NCBI RefSeq assembly: GCF_030272615.1
Contig: NC_081406.1
Location: forward strand, 143,711,041 to 143,775,040
From: Cryptomeria japonica
Lineage: Eukaryota; Streptophyta; Pinopsida; Cupressales; Cupressaceae
Length of the DNA: 64,000 nt
Direction of reading: 5' to 3'
The translations under genes and the position numbers were made by a program. Positions 21,442 to 32,600 of the stretch are shown here, piece by piece. The notes below the pieces were generated by a model. It saw only the letters and a program-made list of their open reading frames with translations. It made no database searches and was not told where the DNA came from. Each line of letters starts with the position of its first letter. Within the stretch, counting starts at the first letter, position 1.

Positions 21442-22635
21442 CTATGTGTAAAACCTGCGAAGGTGCATACTGTTGATAGGATCCTCCAAAGGTTCACCTT
21501 CTATAGTTGAGAGTTGATATGCACCAAATCCATATGCTGCTGTAATAATGTAGGGACCAAGCCAGTTTGGTTCGAACTTGCCCTTCTTCTCTCTGTCTTG
21601 TTGATTTTTAGGATTTTCTCTGAGGACTAAGTCCCCTACCTCAAATGTGTGAGGCTTAACCTTATGATTGTAACTGCAACGTTCCTTGACTGAATGATGT
21701 GTATCTTGAGTGACTATCTTCCTTGATGAAGAAACTGAGATAGAATTACTAGTGTGTGGACTACAAAGGCCTATATGCATGTCACCTAAAGAAGTTTGGG
21801 CATCCCTGATAACAGAGTCCTTCAAGGAAGCTCCATTAAAGGTCCATGATGTATCGCTAGAAGGGAAAGGATGTGCGGAACAAGTGGATGAGTTATGAAG
21901 GCTTATGATTATGAAAAGAAGTGAAAGTAGGATAGCATGATGGAGACTTAGGATCAACAAGTATTCTTTTTGGATTAAAATTGTAGAACTTTTGCCCCCA
22001 GTTATTTTGATATTAGGGGAGATCAACTTTTGTTCTTTTTGCTTCATAGGAGTTTTATCCTTGACCTTGATTTTTGCAGAGTCCAATAGCTTTTGATTTT
22101 GATTTGGACTAAAGGACTTTTCTTTAGTTTTGACTTTTAGATTTTTCTTTTCAAAGCTTGATTTTTCATCCCCAATGAGTAAGGGCTTTTGCAATTCTTG
22201 TTGATCCAAGTTTGGGAGTGGAGAGGAAATGGAATTAGTGGATGATATGGTAAAGCTATGTGAGGTTGCAAGAGGGCTGGTGATACGCTCAATAGATTCT
22301 TTGCTGGAACCACTCTTAAGAATATTGATACCAAGAGGTGATTGCACCACTAGAGGAGATTTGCATTTAGACTTAGTAGCCACAACACTAGGTGGTTCAC
22401 ACCCAATTCCTTGGCATTGCAATTTTTTTGTAGGTTGTTCTTGTTGACTGAATACCTTAGAAGATAGTGGGAGTTGGTCAACATGAAATATATACTCATC
22501 ACATCCCAAATCTTTAATCTTGAATTTTTCTTTGAGCTCTACTTGTTTTGATATAGAAGCTTTCAATGATTCTGGATCCACATATGATGAAGATGGAACA
22601 ACTTCACAATTAGCTGGAATTGTTATTTCTGATCT
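21442..22635 (-). pseudogene. D polyprotein tail: linker, membrane-like segment, integrase C-terminus
   Basis: Same frame as the gag-protease upstream, separated from it only by one stop at about 22636. It begins VPSSSYVDPESLKASISKQ and runs through a Lys/Ser-rich linker. It then has a strongly hydrophobic stretch (LLILSLHHAILLSLLFIII, about 21905-21975), then KPHTFEVGDLVLRENPKNQQ and GKFEPNWLGPYIITAAYGFG, the GPY/F module at the C-terminus of Gypsy integrases, ending HLRRFYT. RT, RNase H and the integrase zinc and catalytic domains are missing between protease and this module. The usual product would be an integrase; here the fusion has no catalytic part. Confidence 0.82.
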
Positions 22636-22638
22636 AGG

Positions 22639-25559
22639 TCACAAATTGTTGCAATATATGAATGGATTTGGGTCAGCATTAACTGTTATTTCAACTCCAT
22701 TGTGAGGAAACTTAATGCATTGGTGATATGTAGACGGGACTACCCTCATTTCATGAATCCAAGGGCATCTTAGCAATATGTTATAAGTGAGATCTAGATC
22801 CAGGACTTGACAAACCACATCCTTTGTAACTGGCCCAACTCTGAGAGGTAAGGTGACTGTGCCCTTGGATGAACACTCTTCGTCATCATATGCCTTAATG
22901 GTAATTTGATTTGTAGAATTGATAGCTTTACCAGAATATCCCAATTGTTTAATTGTACTCAACGTACAAATGTTTAGACCTGCTCCTCCATCTATCAGGA
23001 CTCGTTTGATTCTATGTTTGTGTATGAAGGCTTCAATGTGTAATGGTGCATTATGTGGCTGACTTACGGAGGCATCATCAACTTCTATGAATGTAAGGGA
23101 GTGTGGAATGGAAAGGTATCCCACCATGGCTTGAAACTGGTCCACGTTTAGATCAGTAGGAATGACAGTGTCTCTCAAAGTTTTGTCAAGAATGGATTTA
23201 TGTGCGGGGGATATGCGTAGGAGCTCAAGAATGGAGATGAGTGCGGGTGTCTTCCCTAATTGTTCTACAAGGTCATACTCAGGTTTGGTTGATGAGGAAG
23301 TGGTGTTCTTGGCTGGAGCACCTTGCAAAGTGATTTTTCCTCGACGGGTTGTGACATTACATTCAGAGGTAGGTTTAGAAGAAGATCTAATTCCTTTTAG
23401 GACAATCCTGGGTCTCCGGGTAGAATTCTCAGATGTTTTGTCCTTGATGATAATGGTAGAGACATAATTGTCCATCGAGATGTGATTGATAGTTGAATCA
23501 TAGTTGTAGGATGCTCTGGTATAGTTGGTTTGATCCTCTGTGGCTTTAGCTTTTCCCTTGTCATGTTTTGGGAATGGTTCTTTAAACATTTCATGTTCTT
23601 GATTGGATGAGTGCCCTTCAATCTCAATGTCACCTCTATCAATGAGATCTTGTATGATGTTCTTCAGTCGATGACAATTTCCTATCTTATGACCCTTGCT
23701 CTTATGAAATTCACAATATTCGTCATCATTCCACCAATTTGGTTTAACCTTTGGTTCATATGGAGGAAAATCTGGAACTGTGATTACCTTGTTTGCCACT
23801 AGCTTCTTGAAGACTGACTCAAGTGGTTCTCCCAAGGGGGTGTACTTCCTTCGTGATCTGGAAGTTGTTTGAGTATTCACTTGATTGTTTGTAGAACTTG
23901 ATCTAGAAAAAATGAATTTGGGTTGCACTGTATTGGCTTCAACAACACCATCATTGACTGTGTTCTTGTTTTTATTCCAAAATCTTGGCTTGTCTTTCCC
24001 TTTAAAGTCATCTTTGTTTTCCTTGAATATCTTAATGACTCCTTGTTCATTTAGGACCTTTTTTGTTGCTAAGCCCTTTTCAATAACGTCCTTGAAGGTG
24101 GACAAACAAGCTTTCCTTAGATCATAGCCAATGTCTTTGTTGACATTTTGTGTGAACATTTCTACCATTTGTTTTTGTGGAATTTCACAAGAGCATCTGC
24201 TAGCTACATTTATCCATCTTTGTAAAAATGATGCAAAAGATTCTCCCTCTTTTTGCTTGGTGTTGCACAAAGTAGTGACTGATATGTCTGTCTCTATGTT
24301 GTAGGAGAAATGTTGAATAAATGCCTCTGCTAGATCACCCCATGACTTAATACCAGGTGGAAGTTGGGAGAACCATTCCATAGCCTGATCACCTAGGCTT
24401 TGTGGGAATAATCTCATCAAATATGTCTCTTCTGCTGCTACCTCAATGCAAGCTATGAAAAACTATCTTATGTGTGCCTTAGGATCCCCTTTTCCTCTAT
24501 ACTTATCAAACTTAGGCGTCACAAAGTGTGTAGGAAATGGAGGTATTGGAATGCTCTTGTCAAATGGATAAGGACATATGTCTCTCATTGTGTATGTTGG
24601 CTTTGGTGTATTTATGTCCTCCATTTTCTTTTGTAAGTCCCTGATTTGTTGTTCCAAATTGCTCTTAGGTGGAGATTGACTTCTTGGACCATACCCCATG
24701 TTTGAGGCACCAATTGGAGGAGGAGCATATTGCATATATGGATGATATTGATCATACACATGTTCATATGGAGGAGGTCTATAGTGATGCTGTGTATATG
24801 GACCACTTGGTATAGATTCATGTTGAGGAACACCATATCTATTTTGTGCATGTATACCATACTCTACAGGCATGTCATGTTCTAATGTGTTGCCCCAAAT
24901 TTGACATGGGGTTTCCTTGTGTCCAAATTTTGAGCATGCCTTTGAATATCCAATTGCTTTGGTGGTTGATCCTTAGCATTGGTATGTGATTGAGCATATT
25001 TCTCTGCATAAGACTTCCATAATGGTCTGTGAAGGTGAGTATAATATGCTTGACCATGTGTGTATGGGACCTCTGGTTTTTGAAACAAAGATGATGGTGA
25101 TTCAGGTACCATATGTGGTCCTCTATTGCCTCCACTATTAGGTTTCCTTTAATCCATGTTGGAGTGAGGTTGTTGCAAAGGTCGATTTTCCATTATTTGA
25201 GACATGTCAAAATCATGAGGTATGTTGGCTCCACTTTGTGCCATCATTTGTAAGAAGTATTGTCTATCCCTCCTCATTATTTCCTCAACCAATCGATTGA
25301 AACGAGGATCCATAATGGATTCTTCCACATCTGCTGAATGTATTGAAAATTTGTCCATATCATCATTGTGTGTAGCATTGTTGTTTGTAGTGTCCATGTT
25401 CTCAACATTTGGAATGTTTCTATAGGCATCCATGTCAGGTAATGTAGTATGATCGGAATTGAAAAAGATATCATTCTCATACTCATAAGAACTCATGTTT
25501 GCGGATTCTTGAGCCTCTTTAGTTTCTCTCCTAGATTTTTGAAGATGGGTTTCAACCAT
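22639..25559 (-). pseudogene. gag-pro: Gypsy gag-protease of element D
   Basis: ATG at 25559 (MVETHLQKSRRETKEAQESA). The N-terminal part is acidic and Asn/Asp rich, then has a Pro/Tyr/Gln-rich stretch (about 24650-24870). A stop at about 25148 and one frame change near 24880 interrupt it, and a further stop lies at 24463. From 24420 an 1,782-bp open stretch holds the Retrotrans_gag core (FPQSLGDQAMEWFSQLPPGI, FASFLQRWINVASRC), a CxxH-type knuckle (EYCEFHKSKGHKIGNCHRL), and a retropepsin-like domain whose active-site motif is LIDGGAGLNICT (G in place of the usual S after D) ending CPWIHEMRVV. The domain order gag-knuckle-protease is standard Gypsy. Confidence 0.88.
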
Positions 25560-26052
25560 GAATTAGGTATTGACTGAGATGTGTGAAACTAGATGAAAAA
25601 TGGAAAAAGTATGGAAGACCAAGAGTTGGATGGAATGTAAATGAATCTGAAGTGTACTTGCAATGTCCAAAGTGTAAAACCAAGTATGTATGTAGTAGAG
25701 TAGGTGTGACTTCCAAAGAGAGGATAGTTTCTCTTGATGAGGTAAGTTGACCTTGACTCTAAGTAAGACCAAATGAGACCCAAAGGTGATAGACCTTGAT
25801 GAGGGACCACTTAGCAAAATGTTGTTGTATGTAGTGTGTTGACAAAGTATGATGAGGACAAGCAAGTGACCTTTTGACTCAAGTTTAGACAATTGTGAAT
25901 GTAAAGTGAGATGTGAAGTAATGATGGACTTTGTGAGACCCAAAGACAGGTTGAATGCTAGATGAACCCTAGAGAAATGACCTAGGAAGCTTAAGAATTC
26001 TGAAACTGACTGTGTTTGTTTGCTGGACTGTAACAGTTTTTTCAATTCTGAA

Positions 26053-26235
26053 CATAGACGTGCCTGTATACTTCACAGACGCGGTTTCTTGACACAGACG
26101 TGGCTCTGTTCAACACAGACACGCTTCTGAGATTTTTTGCAAAGTGTAATATTTATTCTGGGGACACAGACGTGATTCTGCCCTTCACAGACGTGGTTAT
26201 ACAACACAGAGGCTATTATATCAAACACAAACGTG
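26053..26235 (-). repeat. Decamer array 2 in D leader
   Basis: Plus-strand CACAGACGTG-like sites (CACGTCTGTG on the sense strand) start at 26053, 26074, 26093, 26114, 26165, 26186, 26205 and 26226. The first four and last four have the same 21-19-21 spacing and are offset by exactly 112 bp, although the intervening bases have diverged. Confidence 0.85.
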
Positions 26236-26538
26236 TTTCTGCAAAAATTGTGCAATTTTTTCCAGTCTGTGAAGTTGTTTTGTTGTGACCAAATCTGACT
26301 ATTTGACTATTTTTCGTGACAAGAGGACATAGTGTTGATGAAGACCCAATGTTTGCAAGTGTCTAGACTCAAAATGACTCCAAGAAAAGTGTGTTGTTTG
26401 ATGTAAAAATGTTTTGCATACACTTGAAGACACAAAAGACACAATGTTTTGCTGTTTGGTCTTGAATGTTTTGAATGTTTAAAATAAGTCAAGCACAATT
26501 CTTATGGCTGGCCAAGACAATAGTTGTTGATCCCACAT

Positions 26539-27093
26539 GGGGTTTTACCCCCAAGGCTACACTATTCAGAGTGGATACTTAGATGCTTAACCTCACTGGC
26601 TCCACCCTCAGCACTCACTTCTCGGGTTAGCCAAGCATCAGTCCCCATGAAAACTCCCCGTGGTGAATTTTGTATCTCTACTAAGAACCGTATGTGTGTG
26701 GGCTGCTACCAGAGGTCCGACCTCCTACCCCAACAACTAGAAGGATTTGGGCTTCTAAAACAAAAAGGTGCTAGTAAGGGCATCCGCTCGTGTGGCCATA
26801 CATGCGGCACTTTCAGCTCTATAAATACAGAAGGCTCCTAGTCGGTAGGGGTTACACCCTACAACTGATCAAATAAATTTGATCAAACGGGTTTATGGGG
26901 AGACATAGTGTCGGTATGAACTAATCAACACACGTTATCCATAGTTTTCACCATGAATACATTTGTTTATAGTGGTTTGGAAGAGGTGGGTTTTCCTCGC
27001 TACCACTTGGGTCGTTCTCTTCTCACTAGTAGTCCTAATGACTACACGGGAAGAGAGGCCCTCTAAAGATTAAACAAAAAGAGCCTATTGCTC
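26539..27093 (-). repeat. Run of small hairpins in D leader
   Basis: GGGG-TTTTA-CCCC (26539-26551), GAGGTC-C-GACCTC (26712-26724), GTAGGG-GTTACA-CCCTAC (26845-26862), TGATCAAA-TAAA-TTTGATCA (26866-26885), GTAGTC-CTAAT-GACTAC (27029-27045) and GAGC-CTATT-GCTC (27081-27093). All stems are perfect and different. The last two loops resemble the CTAAT/CTAAC loops of the E and I LTRs. Confidence 0.7.
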
Positions 27094-27458
27094 AAGACAC
27101 AAAAGACAATGATTCAATTTTAGTGCACCAACTGAAGTGTTTGCTAATCTATGAAAACAAGGCACACAATAAAAATTCAAAAACCCTTGCCAAGGACCTG
27201 CAACAAAGAGTTGTTAGTAGTTTGGATTGTTTCAAATAATCACCCCTTCCTGCAAGCACACAAGTTAGGTAAATTTTAGATCCAAAAGACTTTGTGAAAA
27301 TAGGGGCCTTCAACCAAACGATTTTGCTTTCAAGACCAGCTGCACCAATTTCGTTAGCTAGATCTGAAAATGTTAGCTCAAAATAAACTAGATCTGAAAC
27401 CCTAAATGCAAAATACGAAAACTGAATCAATAAAAACCCAAAATTTGAAACTGGTGAA

Positions 27459-27694
27459 CACAGACATGATTACCCTCAACACAGACGCGACTTTGTGACA
27501 CAAACATGACTACAGAATGCAGATGCGGCTTCTGGACACAGACGCGGCTAAAAACAGCGCAGATGTGACTTTATAACACAAACGCACTTTCCTGGAACCT
27601 TCAAAATAAAATACTGCCCGTAACACAGACGTGACTTCAAATGTCGCAGACGCACCAGAAAATCCAAAACGCGGTCCGAAAGTGCGCAGACGCG
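27459..27694 (-). repeat. Decamer array 3 in D leader, near the primer site
   Basis: CACAGACGCG/CACAGACGTG-like sites start at 27459, 27480, 27499, 27518, 27537, 27558, 27577, 27624, 27645, about 27664 and 27685. Spacings are 19-21 bp except one 47-bp gap. The orientation is the same as array 2. Confidence 0.83.
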
Positions 27695-27783
27695 AAAATA
27701 TCAAAATGCTGCCAAAAACGTCAGATCTGCAACTTCAAAATACAAAATCTGCAACAAGGATGTTAAATGCAAAAGGGAGAAGA

Positions 27784-27801
27784 GTCCCACTGGGCGTGCC
27801 A
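27784..27801 (-). other. Primer-binding site of D
   Basis: Minus-strand TGGCACGCCCAGTGGGAC, three bases from the LTR end. This is a TGG-initiated site of the type seen in plant Gypsy elements. I did not determine which tRNA it matches. Confidence 0.75.
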
Positions 27802-27804
27802 AAA

Positions 27805-28586
27805 TGTATATGGTGAAAATGGATAACAATAATAACGATATTGAAAGGCTAAATGAATTCAACCACAAAACCCTAGCCTAACAACAACAAAGATCCACCA
27901 TAACATATGAAGATTACCTAAGACAATGCAAATCAAATGAAATCACAAAGATTATACCATCACATGTCCAATAGGGTTTGGATCTCCATTCTTCCTATCT
28001 CCATTGATCTTGCTTGATATATTTACTCTTAGATTTTATGTGCACAAGAGCTCAACAAAGAACGGAATGTGGTTGCTAGTAGGATCACAGTGTAGTCAAG
28101 TGCATAAAAGATGATTAGAATGCATAGAATGATTAGGGTTTGATAATGAAGGAAGCATCTCCTTATATAGAAGACACTATATGAAATGGAGGGATAAGAT
28201 TGAGAGGTGTAAAAGGAGGTCGGCTATGATTAGAGGGTAGGTAAAAGAAATAATAAAATAATGAAAGGGGTAGGTAGTGTATGAATTAAGAGATGAATGA
28301 CATATGTCATAGGTAGAAAAGGTTAATGAATTAACTAAATAAATAAAGATTTATTTAATTAATAGAAGAAGTGAGATAATTAAATAAATAAGATATTTAT
28401 TTAATTTAGGAAAAGGATAATTTAAATAAATAAAGGTATTTATTTAAATGAGAAATAAGGCTAGAAGAGGATAAATGAATTAATTAAATAAATAATGATT
28501 TATTTAATTAATAGAAGAATTCAGCTTAGATAATTAAATAAATAAAATATTTATTTAATTAGACTGGACAATTTTAGGTGTCTACA
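27805..28586 (-). repeat. 5' LTR of element D
   Basis: Plus-strand TGTATATGG...GGTGTCTACA, 782 bp, the same length as the other copy. It includes the promoter TATA box and the five AT palindromes (about 28331-28562). Confidence 0.92.
28161..28170 (-). promoter_or_regulatory. TATA box of the D 5' LTR
   Basis: Minus-strand CTATATAAGG within CTTCTATATAAGGAG. It is identical in the 3' LTR (17605-17614). Transcription would start about 30 bp toward lower coordinates. Confidence 0.65.
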
Positions 28587-28591
28587 CAACC

Positions 28592-29184
28592 TATCATAGT
28601 TAATAAATGATATTGATTAATTACTGACCTTGCAACACGTAACTGCTAACCTGCCACTCCTTGTCATAAAGACTTATGAGTTATATCATCACCAAAGGAT
28701 ATTAATCAAATATAACTAATAGTTAATGAGAAGTTGTAATTATTATGAAGACGTGATTGTTGATGAGGAACCGATCTTGGAAGAGACATGTTGATTGGCT
28801 TCCTCCATCCACGTATATGATTTGATTCCTCCTCTCTTCCAAAGGTAATCGAATCATATAACTGTCAAGTAGATCAAATACATTCACTTCAATAGATTGT
28901 GCATTATCTAACAGATCATGTTCTTTGTTCATCTTCAACAATTCAAATTGATCACACAAGGAGTTCATATCCTCAGCAGACTGGTATATCTTCTTCAATG
29001 ATTCATAGCAAGTGTGTAGATCTTCATCTTTAGTAGTAAGGAGGTTTTACAATAGTCAGTGTGCATTCATCCACAATAGTTAGAATACTATCTATAGCAA
29101 GTGAAGAATCAATTATATTAAGGAGTTCGTAGATCGTCAATTGTGAAATTATTGTCTCCATAATCTGATAGCCTAAAATTAACA
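28592..29184 (+). repeat. 3' LTR of element C, second part
   Basis: It continues the LTR after D and ends CCTAAAATTAACA, followed by the ATCCT target-site copy (29185-29189). Confidence 0.9.
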
Positions 29185-29189
29185 ATCCT

Positions 29190-29454
29190 TGCTGAGGATA
29201 TTTTTCTTAATTTAGAAGAGTGTTTCTTTTATAAATGATCTCTCTTTTAGTGTCCTTGTCTCCATGGTTGGGGGGATGAATAATGTTTCAACTCTCTCTT
29301 ATTTCTTTTTCCAAATATTTTCTTTTTCCTTTGTTGAGTTCCAACTTTCATAATTTAATGTCATTTCTTACGAGTGTGTATGCATTCCTTATTTGAAATG
29401 GTGCAATTTTTATGAACAATCTCTCCTTACTGAAAATGTGCAATCCTAAGTATC
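29190..29454 (+). other. Element M non-coding sequence, third block
   Basis: Pyrimidine-rich sequence between C and G, with no gene. It ends with GTATC (29450-29454), the left target-site copy of G. Confidence 0.45.
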
Positions 29455-29465
29455 TATTGCTAACA

Positions 29466-29643
29466 ATATCCCCCTTTGGCATTGATGGCAACACTCATGA
29501 GAAAAATCCAAAAATGGTTTGCCAAAATTGTCTTACCAAAACAGTGTGCCCAAAAATGTATGCTCTCCCTGAGCTGATGATGTCCTGTTCTGATCATTTT
29601 TCTCATCACACTACTCCCCCTTTGACATCAATGACAAAGGTTG
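29466..29643 (-). promoter_or_regulatory. G 3' UTR with repeated polypurine tracts
   Basis: Sense-strand AAAGGGGGATAT (29466-29477) and a second AAAGGGGGAGTAG (about 29621-29633), as in the other Sirevirus-like elements. Confidence 0.8.
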
Positions 29644-32600
29644 TCATTCACTATCAATGGAGTGTGATTCTTGCCTAGATTTTTGTAACTGGTGGGTTAC
29701 AATCTGGAAAATATTTGTCAAAACCAAATTTAAACTACCACTGAATCTTTTGCTATCTTGTAATGCCTCTTGTGTTCTTTGAACTGTACTGGTGAGTATG
29801 TGAATTTTCTCTTCCAGTGTCTTGAGTCCAGGAACCAGAGCCTTAGATATTTCTTTTCTCAAAGAGATGAGGTAATCTAGTTTGGGACCAAGTTTACATT
29901 TTAATCTCTTTGCCTTATCCTTTATTCTCTCTTTATCCTTTTCTAACTTCTCTATTTTCTCTTCAAGATCTGCAATTTTCTTTTCTATCTCCAAAAATGA
30001 ATCTGATGTGCCTATCAGATTGTTAGCAATATTGTTAATCTCATCTTGTGCTTTTCTGATTTCCTTGTCTAGGTCTTCTATCAAAATATTTGTTTTACAA
30101 GTATCTCTATACAGTTCTTGAAATCCAAAATTGTCTCTCCTAGTTTCAATAATAAGGTGTCCATTTTCCCTTGTTCTTCTTCACTATTTCCTCAAAGAAT
30201 TTCTCTTTCTCCTTAATCATTCTCTCTTTGAATGTGTCCTCATTTATTTGATAACTTGTCAAGATGTTGTCGGTGATGAACTTAGACAATGTGTCTAATT
30301 GTCCTAAAGAATCTTTATTATCCACAATGCACTTTGGTGCTACCAATTTAAGAATAGGAATTGTGTCATCAATAGCCTTATAGGCTTGTGCATTACACTC
30401 TATGATTTTCTTTATTGAATCCAGTAGGACCTCTGCTACATTTGTAGGCTAGTATTTAGCCATTGAAGTACCAGATGTCTGCCCAACTATTTTCACAATA
30501 TCCATGCTACTGGTTGTAGTAATAACCTTGCTTGTTTCGACCTCTATTAGGTCAGTTTGTGTTTGCATTTCTATTAGTAAGGGTTTAGGCTTTTCAGTTT
30601 TAGCCGGTGGCACTGTCTCGGTCTAAACCTGTTTCTGTTTTGGTTTCTCCATCTGTGTCTCAGAAGTTTTTTCTAAGCTCTCAACTGTCGGTTTCTCAGT
30701 TTGTACCTCTGCACTATCCATTGCCGGTTCTCCTGATGGTTTTTTCAGTTTTGTCTACCGATTCTTCTAATGGTTTACTAGTAGCGTCTTCTGTCAGTTG
30801 CTCTATCTGAGTAGGTTTTTCTATGCTTATGTTTACAGTATCATTAACCTCAACCTCAACATCTGCAGCCGGTGACTCAGTAGTCACATCTTTCTTTTTA
30901 TCCTTTCTGGTTTCTCTGTCAACCATAACATTTACCTCGTGTGTCAATAATCATAATATACAAAACTTTAGACTCGGGATTTGTATCCTCTAGAGGAGTC
31001 TCCATACTCTCAGTGGCCGGTTTATTATCTGTTGTTTCTACCGGTGGAGTATCCAAAGGAGGTGGGGTTAAGTTATCAGTTATTTTTAGGCTTGGAGGTC
31101 CACCTACCTTACCTTTCTCCTTATCCCTGTCCTTTTGATATACCCAGATGGTCTTAGGTCTTAGTAACTCTTCTTGCTTCTCTTTTTCTACAAAGAATAT
31201 GTCCCATGCATCTGTTGTTTCTTCAGAGACTTCATTTACTCTACCTGCCATTAGTGCTACATGTCGGTGAGTGGTTGAAAACATTGTCCGGTTAGCTTCA
31301 CTGATTAATTGGTCTATTTCATCAGGTGAGTTAACTGGATGTACTGCAAGTAATTTTTCAATTTTTATTTTCTTATCCAACTCAACAATGGCTACCCTTC
31401 TGGCTTCTAGTCTTCTATACAACTCATTGGGTATCTCATCAACAATTTCCATCAAAAATTTCTTATAAATATCTAAGTGTAAAATTACACTATTTTCAAT
31501 GCTTTCTTTGTCATCAACAAAAAGTGTGTTATACAATTTGCTAATGTTTTTCAACTTTCCATCCTCTGTTATTTTGTTAAGGAGCTTATCTAGTGGAGCA
31601 ATGTTTTGTTTTATCTTCTTCTTCTTTGGAGTCATTTTCTTAATAGGAGGCCTAACTGCCTGTTGCTTTTGTCTTGTTTTCCTGGGTGTGGGTGAGGGTG
31701 CCAGTGAGGGTTTTCTTTTCCTTTCTACCCTTTTGAATACCATCGGTATATCACTCTTAGAAGAAGTTGCAATTGGTGAAAGATGAGCTTCCGATTGAAG
31801 TCCTTCCAACTCACTTTCTTTGATACCAGTTTGTTTCAAAACATTTTCCTTAATTGCCTTTGCCTGACAGGTTCCTTTCCTTACTGTTTCTTCAACTTTC
31901 TTAACCCTTTTTCTTGACTGAATTCCACTTTCAATTGTTTCTGCATTTCCAAATACTTTCTCAGTGGGTTCCTTCGGTGCTTCAAGGAGGGCTTTTGCAT
32001 AAGTTTCTATGATGTTATCATCTGTTTCATAGCCCATTTCAGTTTCCCAGATAGTCCTAGGGACAATTGCCTCCATCAAGATTTCATCCTTTTTAATTAC
32101 AAAACATATTTCCTTCTGATATTTATCTACAATTTCCTGTGACAATCTTATTCTTGTATTCATTCGAGCTTTTAGTGCTTGAAAATGTTCATTTAAGTTT
32201 TTCTCCATGTTATCTCCCATGTTGTTTAATAGATCCAATAGTTGCTTTCCTATCGGTATATCAAAGCCAAAATCTTTCTTACCAATACCGGACACTTGTT
32301 TAGTAATATACAACATTAAACATGCAAGTAAATTTCTAAATCTAAAGGTTCCTTTCTTATCTCCCTTTATCTTCTTCAGATTGTCTATTAATTCATGTTT
32401 GAGCCATTCACACACATCTATTCTAGCATTGTTGTTAACCATATCATATGCACTTTTAATACATAGGCTAGATACTGAGCTCAACCTATTTGCATGTGTA
32501 GCTTTGTAGCCTAAAATCATACTAACAAATCTAACATTGATTTCCTTCATATCATTTACCCTTAGAGACCTTTTTTGAAATGTTGCGTCGGTTAGATCTA

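Larger units (their letters stand above)
25560..27783 (-). other. Leader of D between primer site and gag
   Basis: 2.2 kb without a supported ORF, unusually structured. It holds decamer arrays 2 and 3 (26053-26235 and 27459-27694) and a run of small hairpins (26539-27093). Plus-strand open frames such as 26524-26841 have no recognisable product and read across the hairpins. Confidence 0.7.
17249..28586 (-). mobile_element. Gypsy LTR element D (polymerase-deleted, with antisense PMD gene)
   Basis: It is bracketed by the exact TSD CAACC (17244-17248 and 28587-28591) inside the 3' LTR of C. Both LTRs are 782 bp (17249-18030 and 27805-28586) and differ at only a few positions per hundred by eye, so D is the younger insertion. 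In element sense the order is: LTR, primer site, a 2.2-kb leader, gag, protease, an integrase C-terminal tail, a non-coding region, an antisense PMD gene, polypurine tract, LTR. RT, RNase H and the integrase core are absent. The internal order fits a Tat-type Gypsy lineage, in which extra antisense ORFs are known. Confidence 0.93.
3550..29184 (+). mobile_element. Copia LTR retrotransposon C, interrupted by E and D
   Basis: The element is bracketed by the exact TSD ATCCT (3545-3549 and 29185-29189). The 5' LTR (3550-4211, 662 bp) starts TGTTGATGTG and ends TTAACA. The 3' LTR is split by element D into 17177-17248 and 28592-29184 (665 bp together), matching the 5' LTR almost base for base in length. 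The coding order is gag, protease, integrase, RT, RNase H, which is Copia (Ty1). Element E sits within RT and divides pol at 7191/15469. The two LTR copies differ at many positions, more than the LTR pair of nested D, as expected for the older host of nested insertions. Confidence 0.93.

Noticed and set aside
26053-26235. CRISPR-like array
   Set aside because: The repeated unit is only 10 bp with 9-11 bp gaps, in a plant retrotransposon leader; no cas genes and a wrong repeat size.
26524-26841. A 105-codon plus-strand ORF in the D leader
   Set aside because: No recognisable motif, antisense to the element, and it overlaps the hairpin run. Probably chance.
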